Source: Persicaria tinctoria (taxonomy: Eukaryota; Streptophyta; Magnoliopsida; Caryophyllales; Polygonaceae). From it: 64,000 nucleotides of DNA. The notes under the pieces were generated by a model that was not told the DNA's origin, searched no databases, and worked only from the letters and a program-made list of their open reading frames with translations. The stretch covers positions 18,685,001 through 18,749,000 of the forward strand of contig JBANSL010000019.1 in NCBI GenBank assembly GCA_037127255.1, read 5' to 3'. Each line of letters begins with the position of its first letter. The stretch's first letter is position 1. The translations under genes were made by a program, and so were the position numbers. Below are positions 1-12,326 of this stretch, piece after piece.

Positions 1-352
1 TATTCGGTAAATTTTATCAAATATTCATCACAGTCACTCAATTATTCATCAAAACTTTTCGACAACATTTAAGAGATTCATTTCAATTAATAATTATTGC
101 CAATTAAAAAAAATTATCACCCAAAAACTCAAACCCTTGCGCATGTATCCACCCCCAATCTCCTAATTGTGTTACTGTGATAAATATTTCTTAAATGTTG
201 TCGAATATTCATGAATATTTGGGAAATTGTGAATAATTGAGTGATTGTGATGAATATTTGAGTGACTGTGATGAATAGTTGATTAATTTTAACAAAAGCT
301 TTGATGAATAATTGAGTGATTATGATGAATATTTGATAAATTTTGTCGAATA
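1..352. repeat. ATTCATC-rich inverted repeat, left end outside window
   Basis: Bases 1-75 read as runs of ATTCATC with CACTCAATTATTCATC phrases. Bases about 185-352 carry the same phrases in reverse complement (GATGAATATTTGAGTGA and relatives), so the two arms can fold on each other around a unique stretch at 85-180. This looks like the terminal part of a fold-back or Mutator-type non-autonomous element cut by the window edge. No protein is supported; the minus-strand ORF here is low-complexity translation of the repeat. Confidence 0.5.
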
Positions 353-356
353 TTGA

Positions 357-464
357 TTTGTTAACATTTAACACCGTAAGAGTTGTTAACACATGACCCA
401 ACCTATATATATATATAATGTGGTTCAAATGTTAACAAGTTTTACGGTGTTAAATGTTAACAAA
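357..464. mobile_element. Hairpin MITE with perfect 23-bp arms
   Basis: Bases 357-379 and 442-464 are perfect inverted copies (core GTTAACATTTAACACCG). The arms stay similar inward for about 20 more bases, around a loop rich in TA repeats. This is the structure of a small fold-back MITE. A related left arm recurs at 5,463, next to a long TA microsatellite. The superfamily is not identifiable because no clear target duplication was seen. Confidence 0.65.
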
Positions 465-671
465 TATAGACCGTTGATCATATCCAGATCGATGGCTATA
501 ATTAATCCTTGATTTATCTGAATTTTTTTAATTAAATCGGTGGACCCCGGTCGATTTTAAGTCCAAAGCGCATGGGGGGAGGAGTGTGAAATGCAATTGC
601 GTGTGGGGCCCAGGTTGTTGGCAATCCACGTTCCTTTAATTTTTTTATGCTTCCAAATTTTTACAACTGAC

Positions 672-2095
672 TTTTTTTTTTTTTTTATAAGGAAATAATT
701 CGAGGTCGGACCTCGAGAGACCAACAAAGTCGGCAGACGACAAGCTGTCTAAAGATACAATAACGAAATAGAAAAATAACATAAAATACAATAAAAGAGC
801 ACCCAAAGAGAACCCGGAAAGACCCCAGCGGACACAGCATCGAGAGAAAAGAAGTCGTCGAGGAGAAGTGGATAGCGAGCGCATGGGACAGCTCTTGCTG
901 ACACGATGTCTCGCCGCCAGAAAGACGGAAAACAGCAATCCTTGTAAGGCAAAGGCGACGCCTGGGGAAGTGTGGATCACACGACGTTCCCCCCACCTGG
1001 ATGAGGAATCTTCGGAGACCACAAACACTACCAACACGATCACGTCGATCAACCAGGGCCGCAAAACTGCTCCTCTACCTAAACTAACCACTACCAATAG
1101 TCGGACACAAAATCACTCGAGCATACGAAGCACAACCGCAAAGAGGACGAAACATGAGTTAATTTGGGTTGATATTTATTTATTTATAATTTAAGGTGGT
1201 TGGGCCAACTTTGGGCCCAAGAAAGTTCCTTGGGCCCAAAGGACTAAATTCGGGCCAACGTGGCCCAAGTGAAACCTAAAACCCAAGAGGAGGCAAGATA
1301 AGCCGACAAGGAAGGCGGGGAGAGCAGACGCCGCTCAGCCAACCGTTCCTCCGACACAGGCACCACCTCTCGAGACGAGCAGCAAGCCTAAACCGCCCAC
1401 CCCGATAACCGGCGCCGGAAGGAAGAACCGGAGGGCCAACGTCGTCGATGGCCGACGGAGAGACCATCGATGACCGGAGGGACAGTGATGAAACCGGTGA
1501 ACATCAAAGTAACACGGCCAAGGACGAAACCGGAGGGGCAGCGCCGTCGATGGCCGACGGCGAGGCAAGTCGCGCTAGCGGAAACGGCGGAACTAAGCAC
1601 ACAGCGCCAACAATGGGGAGCCGAGAAGGGACCGAATGGAAAGCTATCCGAACAAGACAACCCCGGTAAAGAGAGATGGGGTTGCTCGAAACAGACCATT
1701 CGGTTGCAAAATTGGGGGGAGTAGAATCAGATCTACGAAAGCCCCAAATCGATTTTGGGTTTCGATCGAAATAAAAAACGAATTAACGGGGCTAGGTTGA
1801 AGCGATTGTCATCTGGTGAGACACCGAGACTTTACAGTGGTGGAGCCACCGTAGCCGAGATGGCCGGTGCAGAGATGAGGGCGGCCGGAGCCAGGTTAAG
1901 GCCGGCAGAGCCAGGGTTGGGTATGGGCGGCCGAAGTCGGAGTTGAGCGGCCAAGGCCGAGACTCTCCGAAGAGAGGGGATTGGGCTCTCCGAGGAGAGA
2001 TTTGGGCTCTCCGAAGAGAGATAGAGTCGGAAGTGTTGATCGGAGCTCACCTGCGCACCGCCATGGGAGGAGGAGGGAGTTGTATCGAAAGAGAG
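672..2095 (-). mobile_element. Poly(T)-headed GC-rich retroposon, copy 1
   Basis: A run of T at 672-686 is followed by a GC-rich block (TCGAGAGACCAACAAAGTCGGC) that recurs at 3,906 and, more divergent, at 5,606. Read on the minus strand, this is an element ending in poly(A). Further in (about 1,195-1,280) come repeated GGGCCCAA phrases shared with the other two copies, then a GC-rich block with three tandem short palindromes (CTCTCCGAAGAGAG type) near 1,960-2,020. Several short minus-strand ORFs exist, but none resembles a known protein. The most likely identity is a non-autonomous LINE derivative or long SINE-like retroposon. The outer (5') boundary near 2,095 is approximate. Confidence 0.5.
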
Positions 2096-2399
2096 TGTTT
2101 CTAGTTTGAAACGATACTTTTATAACTAACTTTTCTTATTCTTCCAAAATTTATCAATTGCCTTTTATAAAAAATAATATATCAACAAATATTCTATCAA
2201 ATCCACCGGTTCCTTTTATAAAAACTATACTATCAAGCAAATTAAGATCAAGGTTTTTGTTACGCGAGATCTTTGTATACCATCGATGGTTTTATCAAAA
2301 AGGCTGGTGAAAAAGATCGAAGAAAAAGCGTACGTGAAATTGCTCGGAGAAGAAGAATAACCAGTCAGAGAGTCATAGTTAACAGAGAGATCGATGGAT

Positions 2400-3330
2400 T
2401 CAAGTAAAAAATCATAAAAGATTCATCGACTTATCACAATTACTCATTAAAAAATCATAAAAGATTCATCTAGTATTCTTACAAGATTCATACACTCGCA
2501 TAATAACTCCAATATTCATTAATATTCTTCACATTGGAAGTTGTTGTTTTCTGCCCAATTTCAGCTCGTTCTAACCAACCGTTTCCCTATTGATTTGTCT
2601 AAAAATGCTTCGTTCCCTACGGTGGGGTTTGTCTTTCCACCTCTTCTAGCAATCATCTTCCTCCCCTCTAGACACATGAATGATAATGAGAAATTTGTTA
2701 TCAACTAATCATCAAATATTCATCTCATATTCATCAAGTTTTATAAAAGATTCATACGCATGCATTAAATATCCATCCCCATTTCCAAATATATCGAACA
2801 TTTCATACATGCACTCAATCAGATCCATACTTTCAGGATTCATCTAGTTCTAACACATGTACATCGGCTTTTGTCAAATATTCGTCCAATCTTCATAAAG
2901 ATCTCACAATTATTATCAAGATTTCTTAAACGATTCACTAATATCTCAAATATATTCAACAACTATTCATAAAAGATTCACATCATCAACGCATTCATCA
3001 GAATCAACAATTTATTCATCTAATTTCATCACATATTCATCACGTTTTATAAAAGATTCATACAAAAGCAGTAAATATTCATCTCCAGTTCCATATATTC
3101 GTCCATAACTCATAAAAAATCATCAGATTTTGTCAAATATTCGTCCATAACTTCAGGATTCATCTAGTTCTCACATATATTCATCATCTTTTGTCAAATA
3201 TTCGTCCATAACTAACCCTTCTTAAAAATTATCAATTGTTCACCAATCGATAACCCATTCGTCTCAATCAAACAAATTTCAACTACATTCATCAGAATAA
3301 CCAATGTATTCATCTAATTTCATCTTCAAT
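2400..3330. repeat. Degenerate tandem repeat of ATTCATC phrases, period about 0.3 kb
   Basis: The stretch is built from ATTCATC, AAAAGATTCAT and TCAAATATTCGTCCA phrases. A block at about 2,700-2,890 recurs at about 3,000-3,220, and the phrase TATTCATCTAATTTCATC occurs near 3,013 and again near 3,308. A shorter repeat of about 90 bases lies inside the second block. There is no coding potential. The vocabulary matches the inverted repeat at the start of the window, so both may come from one transposon family. Confidence 0.5.
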
Positions 3331-3479
3331 CAACCGATAAGGAGCGAGATTTAACAAAAAATCATTAAAACCCTATACGATCTTCCCGTTACTCAAAACA
3401 ATCGATGTTCAATCGAAACCTAGAACAAACATCGCTTTTGAACTACATATTCAGCAAGGAGTACCAAAGCATCGGAACT

Positions 3480-3850
3480 TACCCATGTCGATGTTGATTT
3501 TGCTTATTCGAACCCCTTCGGACGATTCTGCAGCAAATCGCTGAACATCGGCAGAGAGGCGGGGGCTCCCCCTTCGCGCGCCTGAAGAGATGTGGTGGCG
3601 GCGAGATCTGGTGGCGCGCCTCCTTCCACTTCAGGTGCCGGCGATTTCTGGAGTTGCTCGGAGTTGCAGTTCCACGGTTTCAGAGAGATTTTGCAAGGTG
3701 GGCATCGTTCGTGCGGTAGGGTCCCGAGGATCTCGATAATGAAGATGCTTTTTGTGTTTTATCCAAAAAAATCAGATCTTTTGGGTGGGATTGCACGCGC
3801 TAGGAAGGATGAAATGGAGTGGGTTTTTAATTTTCCAAATTAAAAATTGT
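3480..3850 (+). other. GC-rich island with unrecognised 83-aa ORF
   Basis: A short GC-rich segment between AT-rich repeats contains an open frame at 3,592-3,843 that I do not recognise. No motif, membrane segment or splice-supported extension is visible. It could be a gene fragment captured by the surrounding repeat or part of a transposon end. I see no evidence that it is a functional gene. Confidence 0.2.
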
Positions 3851-4707
3851 AATTTCAGAAATGAATCTAGGCCCTCCTTTTCTAATGATCCAATGACTTA
3901 TGATATTTTTTTTTTGATAAGGAAATAATTCAAGGGCGGACAGGCCCAGGCCTCGAGAGGCCGACAAAGTCGGCAGACGGCGTGCCGTCTAAACATACAA
4001 CAAAGAAATAGAAAATATAACATAGAGTGCAGTACAAGCGTAGAGAGACACGCAACAGTAGTCGAACGAGCGAACTGAGCCCACCATGCTGGAGACAACG
4101 TAGACAAGAGTCAACACCAAACACCAAAGAGAAGTGACACCGCTGGCCAGCGGTACATCAGGAGTCCTGTGAGCAGTGAAGACGAACCTCCAAGGAAATT
4201 TTCGTAATGCGGAGTCGCCTCGATACACACCACCTCGACCCCAGCCAGACCCGACATCGGCCGCAAGAGCTCCAACACAGACGAAGAACGCCACGAACAA
4301 CCAGCCACGTAGCCAAGAACCGCCATAGTACGACGCACCAAAAGATCGTTAGGGGGTTAATTTGAATATTACAAATTAATTTTATTTTTTTTATTATTAT
4401 TATTTTTATATCATCCTTTTTACCAATACAAAGCAATGGGTCAAAGAGACACAACTTGGGGCCCAAGCCAAGCCCGAAGCACAGCTTGGAACCCAAGCCA
4501 AGCCCGGAGCAAGCCCGACCCAACCAGTAGAACGCAGGATAAGGTCGAGTGGAATGACGAAGACGCAGGAGAGGCAGCCACCGGCGCCGACGCAGGCAAG
4601 CCCACCGGACGAAGGTGACACCGGAACCGCATCCCCCGAACTAAGACCCAACAAGGGGTGTCGAGCAACAGACCAAGAGAAAGCTAAAGACGAAAAAGGA
4701 ATTTTAG

Positions 4708-5080
4708 AGCATCTGCACCCATCAGTTAAACCTATCCCCATATTTTACTCTCTCTCCTTCTAATATTTCGACACCTCATTTTCCACTAACTCTACCCCAT
4801 TCCTTAAGGTCTTCTAATTTTTAACATGCATCCATAAGTTTACCCCATTACTATTTTTTTTAACTTTATTTATACCCCACTATATATTTTTAACCTATCA
4901 AAACTCAATCCACTCAATAACAAAACATTAAAAAATAAAAAAAGACTTACTTTTATTATTTTTAAAACAAAAAACAAATGAGAAAGGGGATGGGGTTAAC
5001 CCTTTCCACCAAGGTTTTCCCTTCCCCTTCTCCATGATTGATGCTATAAGGGAAGGGTAACCTTATTGATGCTGATGCTC
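4708..5080. mobile_element. Tourist-like MITE nested in retroposon copy 2
   Basis: The left end GAGCATCTGCACCCATC and the reverse complement of the right end, GAGCATCAGCATCAATA, form imperfect terminal inverted repeats. They are flanked by TTA on the left and TGA on the right, consistent with the 3-bp TWA target site of PIF/Harbinger Tourist elements. The interior is AT-rich and non-coding. The related MITE at 6,756 has the same terminal type. Confidence 0.6.
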
Positions 5081-5340
5081 TGATAGAAACCAAGGGGGAG
5101 CAGCTTGAAGGGTAGAGCCGCCGAGGGCAAACAGAGAAGCCGTCAGAGATGCCGGCACCACGCGGCCCAAACGGAAAGAGGGATCCCTGGGCCAACCAAT
5201 AAGGCAAGCAAAGGCAACAAAGATTAGGTTCGAAAGAATCACCCAAACAACCAAACCAGAGGAAGGAAGAGGGGTGGATAACACAAATCATGCAGATCAA
5301 AATGAGATTTGGGGGAAGAGAACACAAATAGGTGAACACA

Positions 5341-5359
5341 CCCCCCCCCCCCCCCCCCC
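5341..5359. repeat. Poly(C) run of about 19
   Basis: An uninterrupted C homopolymer inside retroposon copy 2. Its exact length is unreliable in any assembly. Confidence 0.8.
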
Positions 5360-5462
5360 AAAACAATTGGGGTTTTGGATGAAGATAAAAGGCAGATTAA
5401 TAAATCAGGGGAATCCGGATGCTGTAAACCCCCAAGAGCACCGGGAAGATGGTGGCTTATAA

Positions 5463-6540
<1,078 letters not shown>

Positions 6541-6755
6541 GAGGATTGGATATAATTAACGAAATCCTCAGAAATTTTGACAAAATTTCTAGATTGGATT
6601 TGGGGGTTTTGGCAAAACTCTAGAGAGAGAGCAGAGTCCTTCTCTCTAGAATTGGGTTTCTCGAGTTTTTTACGGACGAATCTATATGTATGAAATACAA
6701 GATAACATAAAGTATTTAATAATTGAATTTTTAATTAACGGAATTGACTTACTTA

Positions 6756-7034
6756 GAGTATCCACAATGGGAGTGTCTTAACCCCGAAATATGGAGCCAG
6801 TTAATAAAAAATTGAAAAAGAGGGGAGAGGAGTTTAGGAATGATTTGAAAGGTTTGTTACTAAGAAACCTTTAAAATCCAAAAAAGAGAAAGAAAAAGGA
6901 GATGAGGTGGGCCAACCTGAGGAGAGGGAGTGAGAGGGGGAAAAATTGAAAAATTTTATTGGGTTTTTTAAGGAGAGAGAAATATAAAAAGTAGAGTTAA
7001 TGAACTCGAATGGGTTTCACGAATGCGGATGCTC
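6756..7034. mobile_element. Tourist-like MITE
   Basis: The ends GAGTATCCACAATGGG and, in reverse complement, GAGCATCCGCATTCG are flanked on both sides by TTA (6,753-6,755 and 7,035-7,037). A 3-bp TTA duplication with GAG(C/T)ATCC termini fits PIF/Harbinger-derived Tourist MITEs. The interior is non-coding. Confidence 0.7.
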
Positions 7035-7402
7035 TTAGGGTGTGTTTGCGAGGGAAATATTTTTTACGGGTTGACGATACTTTTTAAAAATGGAGATGAT
7101 GAAAAAAATTTTGGTGGAGATTATTTGGAAATAGGTTTTTTTGGAATGAAGTAAAATGATAAAAAAAAAAACCTTATCAACCCCGTTACTATTCACCTTC
7201 TTCCTCCCTTATCCCTTCATCCAATTAGCAAACTTTCATTTTATTGAAAGCAGGCTTCAATTAATGCCCCTCAGCCAATGGGGACCCTTGTCCCTTGTCT
7301 CCTCCTCCATATTTGCTAGTTTCTTTAATGAGTATGGCAATTTCGGTTGAAATCAAATTCTGCAATACGGTGCACAGATGAAAGTTGCAGGAGCAATTCA
7401 CT

Positions 7403-8243
7403 TAGGGCTGGAAATCACCCATAAGTGACCGATTTATCTGATCCACCCGACCCGATTATACAGGTGAAAACCCGAAAAAAACCGGGTGATTAATGGGTGA
7501 TGGGCAGGTGAAATGGGTGATGGGTGATATGTTTTTCACCCATCACCCGATCCATTACCCGACCCGCTTAACCACCCGCTAACCCACCCGATTATTTAAA
7601 AAAAAAATCTTAGTTTATAAAAAAAATATAGCCTAACATAACTGCATATTTTTCTTTTTTCTAATTATATCTTCTATATTCTCTAATTGTTTTTGTGTAA
7701 AAAAATCTAAAAGAATATAAACTTATTTTATTTAACCTCATATCACATCTTTTAAAAAAAAATTTTTTATTTGTTTTGCATACACTACTAGAATGTTAAC
7801 AATTTCGCTCCTTTCAACGACTTAGCATTTAGTGTGTTAAAACATGATTTAGCCAAATTGTTTTTCCTTTTTTTAACTACGAGTTTAGCAAAGGGCTAAA
7901 ATTCATCTCATTTGATTTGATATTAAACTTTTAATGTTAACTTTGTAAGATGAGGATAATGATATAATGCATGAATAAACCTTTTATACAATTAATAAGA
8001 TTTCCACGTTGACGTGGTTTGTGAAATTATCAAATATGATCGATTTCTAAGTATGACCTATCACTCTTTTTCTTTTAATTTACTTCACCCGACTATCCAC
8101 CCGACCTACCCGATTCACCCGACGGATCGGATGATGGGTGAAATATTAGACGGACGGATGATGGGTCGGGTGAAATTTTTTTGTGATGGGTCAGGTGAAA
8201 AAATGGCTCCACCCATCCATTACCCGACCCATTTCCACCCCTA
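7403..8243. mobile_element. Non-autonomous hAT element, 841 bp
   Basis: The left end TAGGGCTGGAAAT and the reverse complement of the right end, TAGGGGTGGAAAT, are near-identical inverted termini. They are flanked by an 8-bp target duplication, AATTCACT (7,395-7,402) and AATTTACT (8,244-8,251), with one mismatch. 8-bp duplications and TAGGG termini are typical of hAT. Both subterminal regions are crowded with ACCCG/CGGGT words in opposite orientation. There is no transposase; the short ORF near 8,014 is incidental. Confidence 0.75.
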
Positions 8244-8251
8244 AATTTACT

Positions 8252-8689
8252 TGTCCTCCTTCAGTTTGGCAATTTCATGGTACATTTGGAGGACGACTTT
8301 CCGGCGACATGGAGGGCTTGGTCCTGAACGCCCTTGCAGAGCTCTCCAATTAAGGCTTCGCCGCCCAACTGAGCCGTCATCACCAGGGTGGAAGCCCTAG
8401 AACAACTCCAGCGCCGATCCGTGCTCTTCCATGGCCAATTGGTCGAGGACAGCTACACGGTGAAGGAGGAGTACGCTGGACTGTTGGAAAGCTAGCAGCA
8501 AAAAGGCCCATCCCCACCCCCAACAATCCTGAAAACGAAGATACTAGAATATATCGGGTGGAAAACCCCGCCATCCTCACCTCCACCACCACCCCATCCC
8601 AATGAACACACATGCACCAATCCCGAAAAAAAATCACCCATCTTCCTCACCCTTCCTACCATGTGTCAACCACACCCTTCGAATACAAA
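8252..8689. other. GC-rich stretch with unrecognised short ORFs
   Basis: Between the hAT element and the Helitron lies about 440 bp with interrupted open frames on both strands (for example minus 8,380-8,637). A plus-strand frame near 8,370-8,500 has a charged, gag-like look but no motif I can name. It is probably a fragment of a decayed retroelement or gene; no function is assigned. Confidence 0.2.
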
Positions 8690-11539
8690 TCTATATCTAA
8701 TATAATACTAAAACAGTTGCAAATTGCAAAAAGGACACGTGGCGGCCATACATTGAAAGTGACACGTGGCATCCATACACTTAACATACCCCCATATATA
8801 CTTAAAATAGATATATTTAAAATAATATTTATTAATTAAAATATTGAATTTGTTAACCATATCACAACAACTTCTCCAAATTTGTAGATAATTTTTTATC
8901 TAAGATTTTTTGAATCCTGGAAATAATAAATCAATAATTTTATTAATAAATTTAAATTAATTTATCCACCGATGATTTGAAAACATCTAATTAACAACAA
9001 GATTTGTTTGAATTAATAAATTAATAATATTTAAACATTTTGTTTATTGATTTTTTTTTGTTAAGATATTTGAGGATTCTATGACACTCGGAATGATATT
9101 GTATTTAACGAAATACCAATACGTGAAGATTTTATTCTTATATATTTAATTTATCTATTTATTTATTTATTTTGTTAAAGTTGTCGAATGTTAAAGTAGA
9201 CTATTAAAAAAATATCATTTGGAATATTGGATAGGCAACATATGCATATATGATCCTAACCTTCTTATCTTAAAAAATATATTTGTTTAATCATTAAATT
9301 GACGATAAGATCAAATCGATCTTCTTTAGATGATATGTGATTTCGGTATATATGTGAACCATTAGTGCAAGAAAATTTAGAAGTTTAGGTTGATTTTTTA
9401 TTATTGCAAAATTGAAGTGACACGTACAATTTGCGGCAAATATTTTTTTTCATTTTAAATGAAAAAATAGTTTTTCTACTTATCCGGATTTCTCTTTGTT
9501 TGTGTTGTTATGGCATCGAGACATTGATCATATGTATATGCTTGGTAAATTCAAAGGCTATTGCCCTACAATTTGATTTGATTTTTTTATATGTAAAATA
9601 TATTTTCATTTTTATAATAACAAAATCTTAGAAATACTAAGCAATTTAGTAAAAAGAAACATTTGTCAACAATTATGGCTTTACCTTATACTTTGTAAAT
9701 TCCTAAATAATATGGGTTCAACTTACCTAAACATACGTAGCTTTACCTTATACTATGAGATTATTTCTAATTAACATTTTTTTGGTTAAACAAATAGGAC
9801 ACATCATACATTATCCAGAAGTCGAGTCGACGTGAAGCTCGATTGAACTAGACTAAGATAAAAAAAATGCTTGATTTGAATTCAGTGAGTTTGATTAATT
9901 TGATTTAATTTAAATAAACAATGAAAATATTAGAAATATTATAATGTTTAATTATTCATTAAAACTATTCATTTTCAATTATTTTCAAAACCATAAATTT
10001 AACAAAATGAGAAAATCAAGAGATTTCATAAACTTCTTTATTTGGTGAGCTGATACTTCGATATCTAATATTTAATCATTTCTTTTTAAATTTGTTTTAA
10101 GTTATAATTCAAAATTTGATTTTACCACCTAAATTTATGTTTAATCTGAACACATGTGCGCGCACAAGCCCATATTTGTCATTAAATCTTGGTGGGTACA
10201 CACACCCATATGCCATTTTATTTCATTTGTCAATTTTGATCTTAACAATGACATACTCAAAATAAAATTATTTAAAATACTAATTATGATATGTTAATAT
10301 GTGAATTAATTTCTTACAATCATCTCATTTGATCGTGATTGAATTCTCTAGAATGATCCATTTTAGTTTATTATCATTTAACAAATAACAACAAACATAT
10401 CTTTTTTTTTTTTTAAACACAATAACTCAAAACATTTACATGTATATATGTATATACAATAAACATATTACTTCCTATCATGTTTGTACTTACAATTTCG
10501 TAGTTTTTTTTTCAGTTTCTCTACATGTATCAATATATCTATATTTTATTCTTTCATTTTATTAATATTGTTTTATCTAGAGTAATTTTTTTTAACATAT
10601 AATCAATAATGAATCATGACCTTTATTACCAACCACATTGAAGAACTAACAAACTATAAAATATTATAAGATTAGAAGATAACTAAAAAAAGTTGAAACA
10701 ATCTTTGCATATAAAAATAAAACAATAATGTGTATTTTTTTTTTTGGAATAAAGAACTTTGAAACTATGAACTACGGAAGTGATGAAGAGGATGATGAAA
10801 ATCAAGACGGGAATGAGTAATGATAACATCAATCGAAACAATTATGGTTAATAATCTAGCTAGATATGAAAATAGATTGCCTAAAAATACTAAATTATTT
10901 AATCTCATATAATATTCTCTGAATTCAGAATTCATAAAAAGTATGTCACAAGACCGCAAGTTAGAAAAATCAATTACAGCATATGCTTCAAGACACGGGA
11001 ATTAAAATTTGAATCGAAGTTCAAGATTTTCATTATCAATAGGTTATGAGCCCGATTCCCAATCCCCATTTTGTTTAAGAGTTTTTCCTGCACTTCTTCT
11101 TCTTCTTCTTTTACAAATGAATTGAAAGTAAAAGCTTGAGATCCAAAAGATTTTCATTCATTTTTTTTACTTGTCATGTGTTTTATGACACTAAGCTAAC
11201 TATCCATGCTTTGACCTAATATATATAATAATAAAGCTTCTATTTAGATATTGCAAATCATATAATATGCTCGAATAAAACTAATAAAAAGATAATATTT
11301 GAAAGAGTTTTTAGCTTCTTAAAAAACATATAAAAAAATAAAATGGCCTATATTTTGAGACGAAAGGATTTTTTTTACTTTTAAGTTTAGTAATGTAATA
11401 TAGTTTTTTTTTATGTGTTCTCCATCCCAAAGTTCTGAAAATTCCATTCACCGGTGTTTGTGGGATGTGTAGTAAATATCTTCTATAAAATATAATATAC
11501 TTTACAAATCTCGTGTGTTACGCACGGGTACTACGCTAG
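8690..11539 (+). mobile_element. Non-autonomous Helitron, about 2.85 kb
   Basis: The 5' end TCTATATCTAATATAATACTAAA, preceded by A, is a classical plant Helitron start. At the 3' end a short hairpin (CTCGTG paired with CACGGG, 11,506-11,526) is followed by CTAG at 11,536-11,539 and a T. This gives TC...CTAG termini inserted between A and T, with no inverted repeats and no target duplication, as expected for Helitrons. The interior is about 75% AT with no Rep or helicase frame. The short ORFs inside are not credible genes. Confidence 0.7.
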
Positions 11540-11540
11540 T

Positions 11541-11959
11541 TATAATACTAAAGGAGAAGTCACCTACGACATGTGGCGGTTCTCCTTTAATATAGGGATT
11601 TTAAATTAGTAATTAATTAAGTTATTTAAAAATCTAATTAAAAAATACATGTGTAGTTATGAAGGATAACCATTAATAACAAACATCCTTATTGAGTGAC
11701 ATTAATAACAGACTGATGATAAATGCAATTATGCATGTCTGATTGCAAATACGGATTAATTTTTAATCTATTTAATTAATTAACTAAACAAGCTTGTTAC
11801 GGAGTATGTGGTATGCCATATCTTTTTTTTTTGGTGGAAAGTGGTACGCCTTATCTGGTTTCAAATTATTTTTAATTATTTAATTAATTAACTTATGATA
11901 TAAGCAAATCTGCATAACTTAATAAGCCGTATATATCTAATTAATTAACTAACTAACCA
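11541..11959 (+). mobile_element. 5' part of an older Helitron, split by the copia insertion
   Basis: Immediately after the preceding Helitron comes TATAATACTAAAGGAGAAGTCACC...TGTGGCG, the 5' signature shared with the Helitrons at 17,050 and 18,410. Its 3' part seems to resume after the copia element at 16,897, where TTTTTCTACCGAGCTAGCTAGATCATAT (about 16,971-16,998) resembles the 3' region of the 18,410 Helitron. A clean CTAG end was not found. Confidence 0.45.
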
Positions 11960-11964
11960 AATTC

Positions 11965-12209
11965 TGATAAAATAAGAAACAAAATAAGAAACAAGTGTGT
12001 AGAGAGGAGAGATTGTATCGTCTTGGTGTGTACCTCAATGAGAACTACAAGGCCTTATATAGGCATAGATGGAGAGGGTTACAAGATAAGAGGGCCATCA
12101 ATATAGACATTTGATATTCTACCATGTGGGTGTTATGGAATAGAAATAATGGTGTGGGATATGAAGAGGTGTAACAACACCTATAATTAGTAGTTGTAGT
12201 ATTATAACA
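11965..12209 (-). repeat. 3' LTR of the copia element
   Basis: A 245-bp LTR reading TG...CA on the minus strand (TGTTATAATAC...TATTTTATCA). The polypurine tract lies directly inside it at about 12,210-12,220. By eye it differs from the 5' LTR at roughly ten positions. Confidence 0.85.
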
Positions 12210-12326
12210 CTCCCCCTTGATGTGCACCACGTAGATTGCGTATTGCCTCGTTAAAAACCTTGTCTGAAAAAACCCATTGGGATAAAAACCAAGATCAAGT
12301 GAAAAAGAGTACAATACTAGAGCAAA

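Larger units (their letters stand above)
3906..5460 (-). mobile_element. Poly(T)-headed GC-rich retroposon, copy 2, interrupted by a MITE
   Basis: A T run at 3,906-3,915 leads into GATAAGGAAATAATTC and the same AAAGTCGGCAGACG block as copy 1. It continues through an AT-rich middle (about 4,350-4,430) into the GGGCCCAA-rich and GC-rich part (4,436-4,700). A Tourist-like MITE (4,708-5,080) splits the GC-rich part, which appears to resume at about 5,085 and run to about 5,460. As in copy 1, the orientation is minus with a poly(A) tail. No protein domain is recognisable. Confidence 0.5.
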
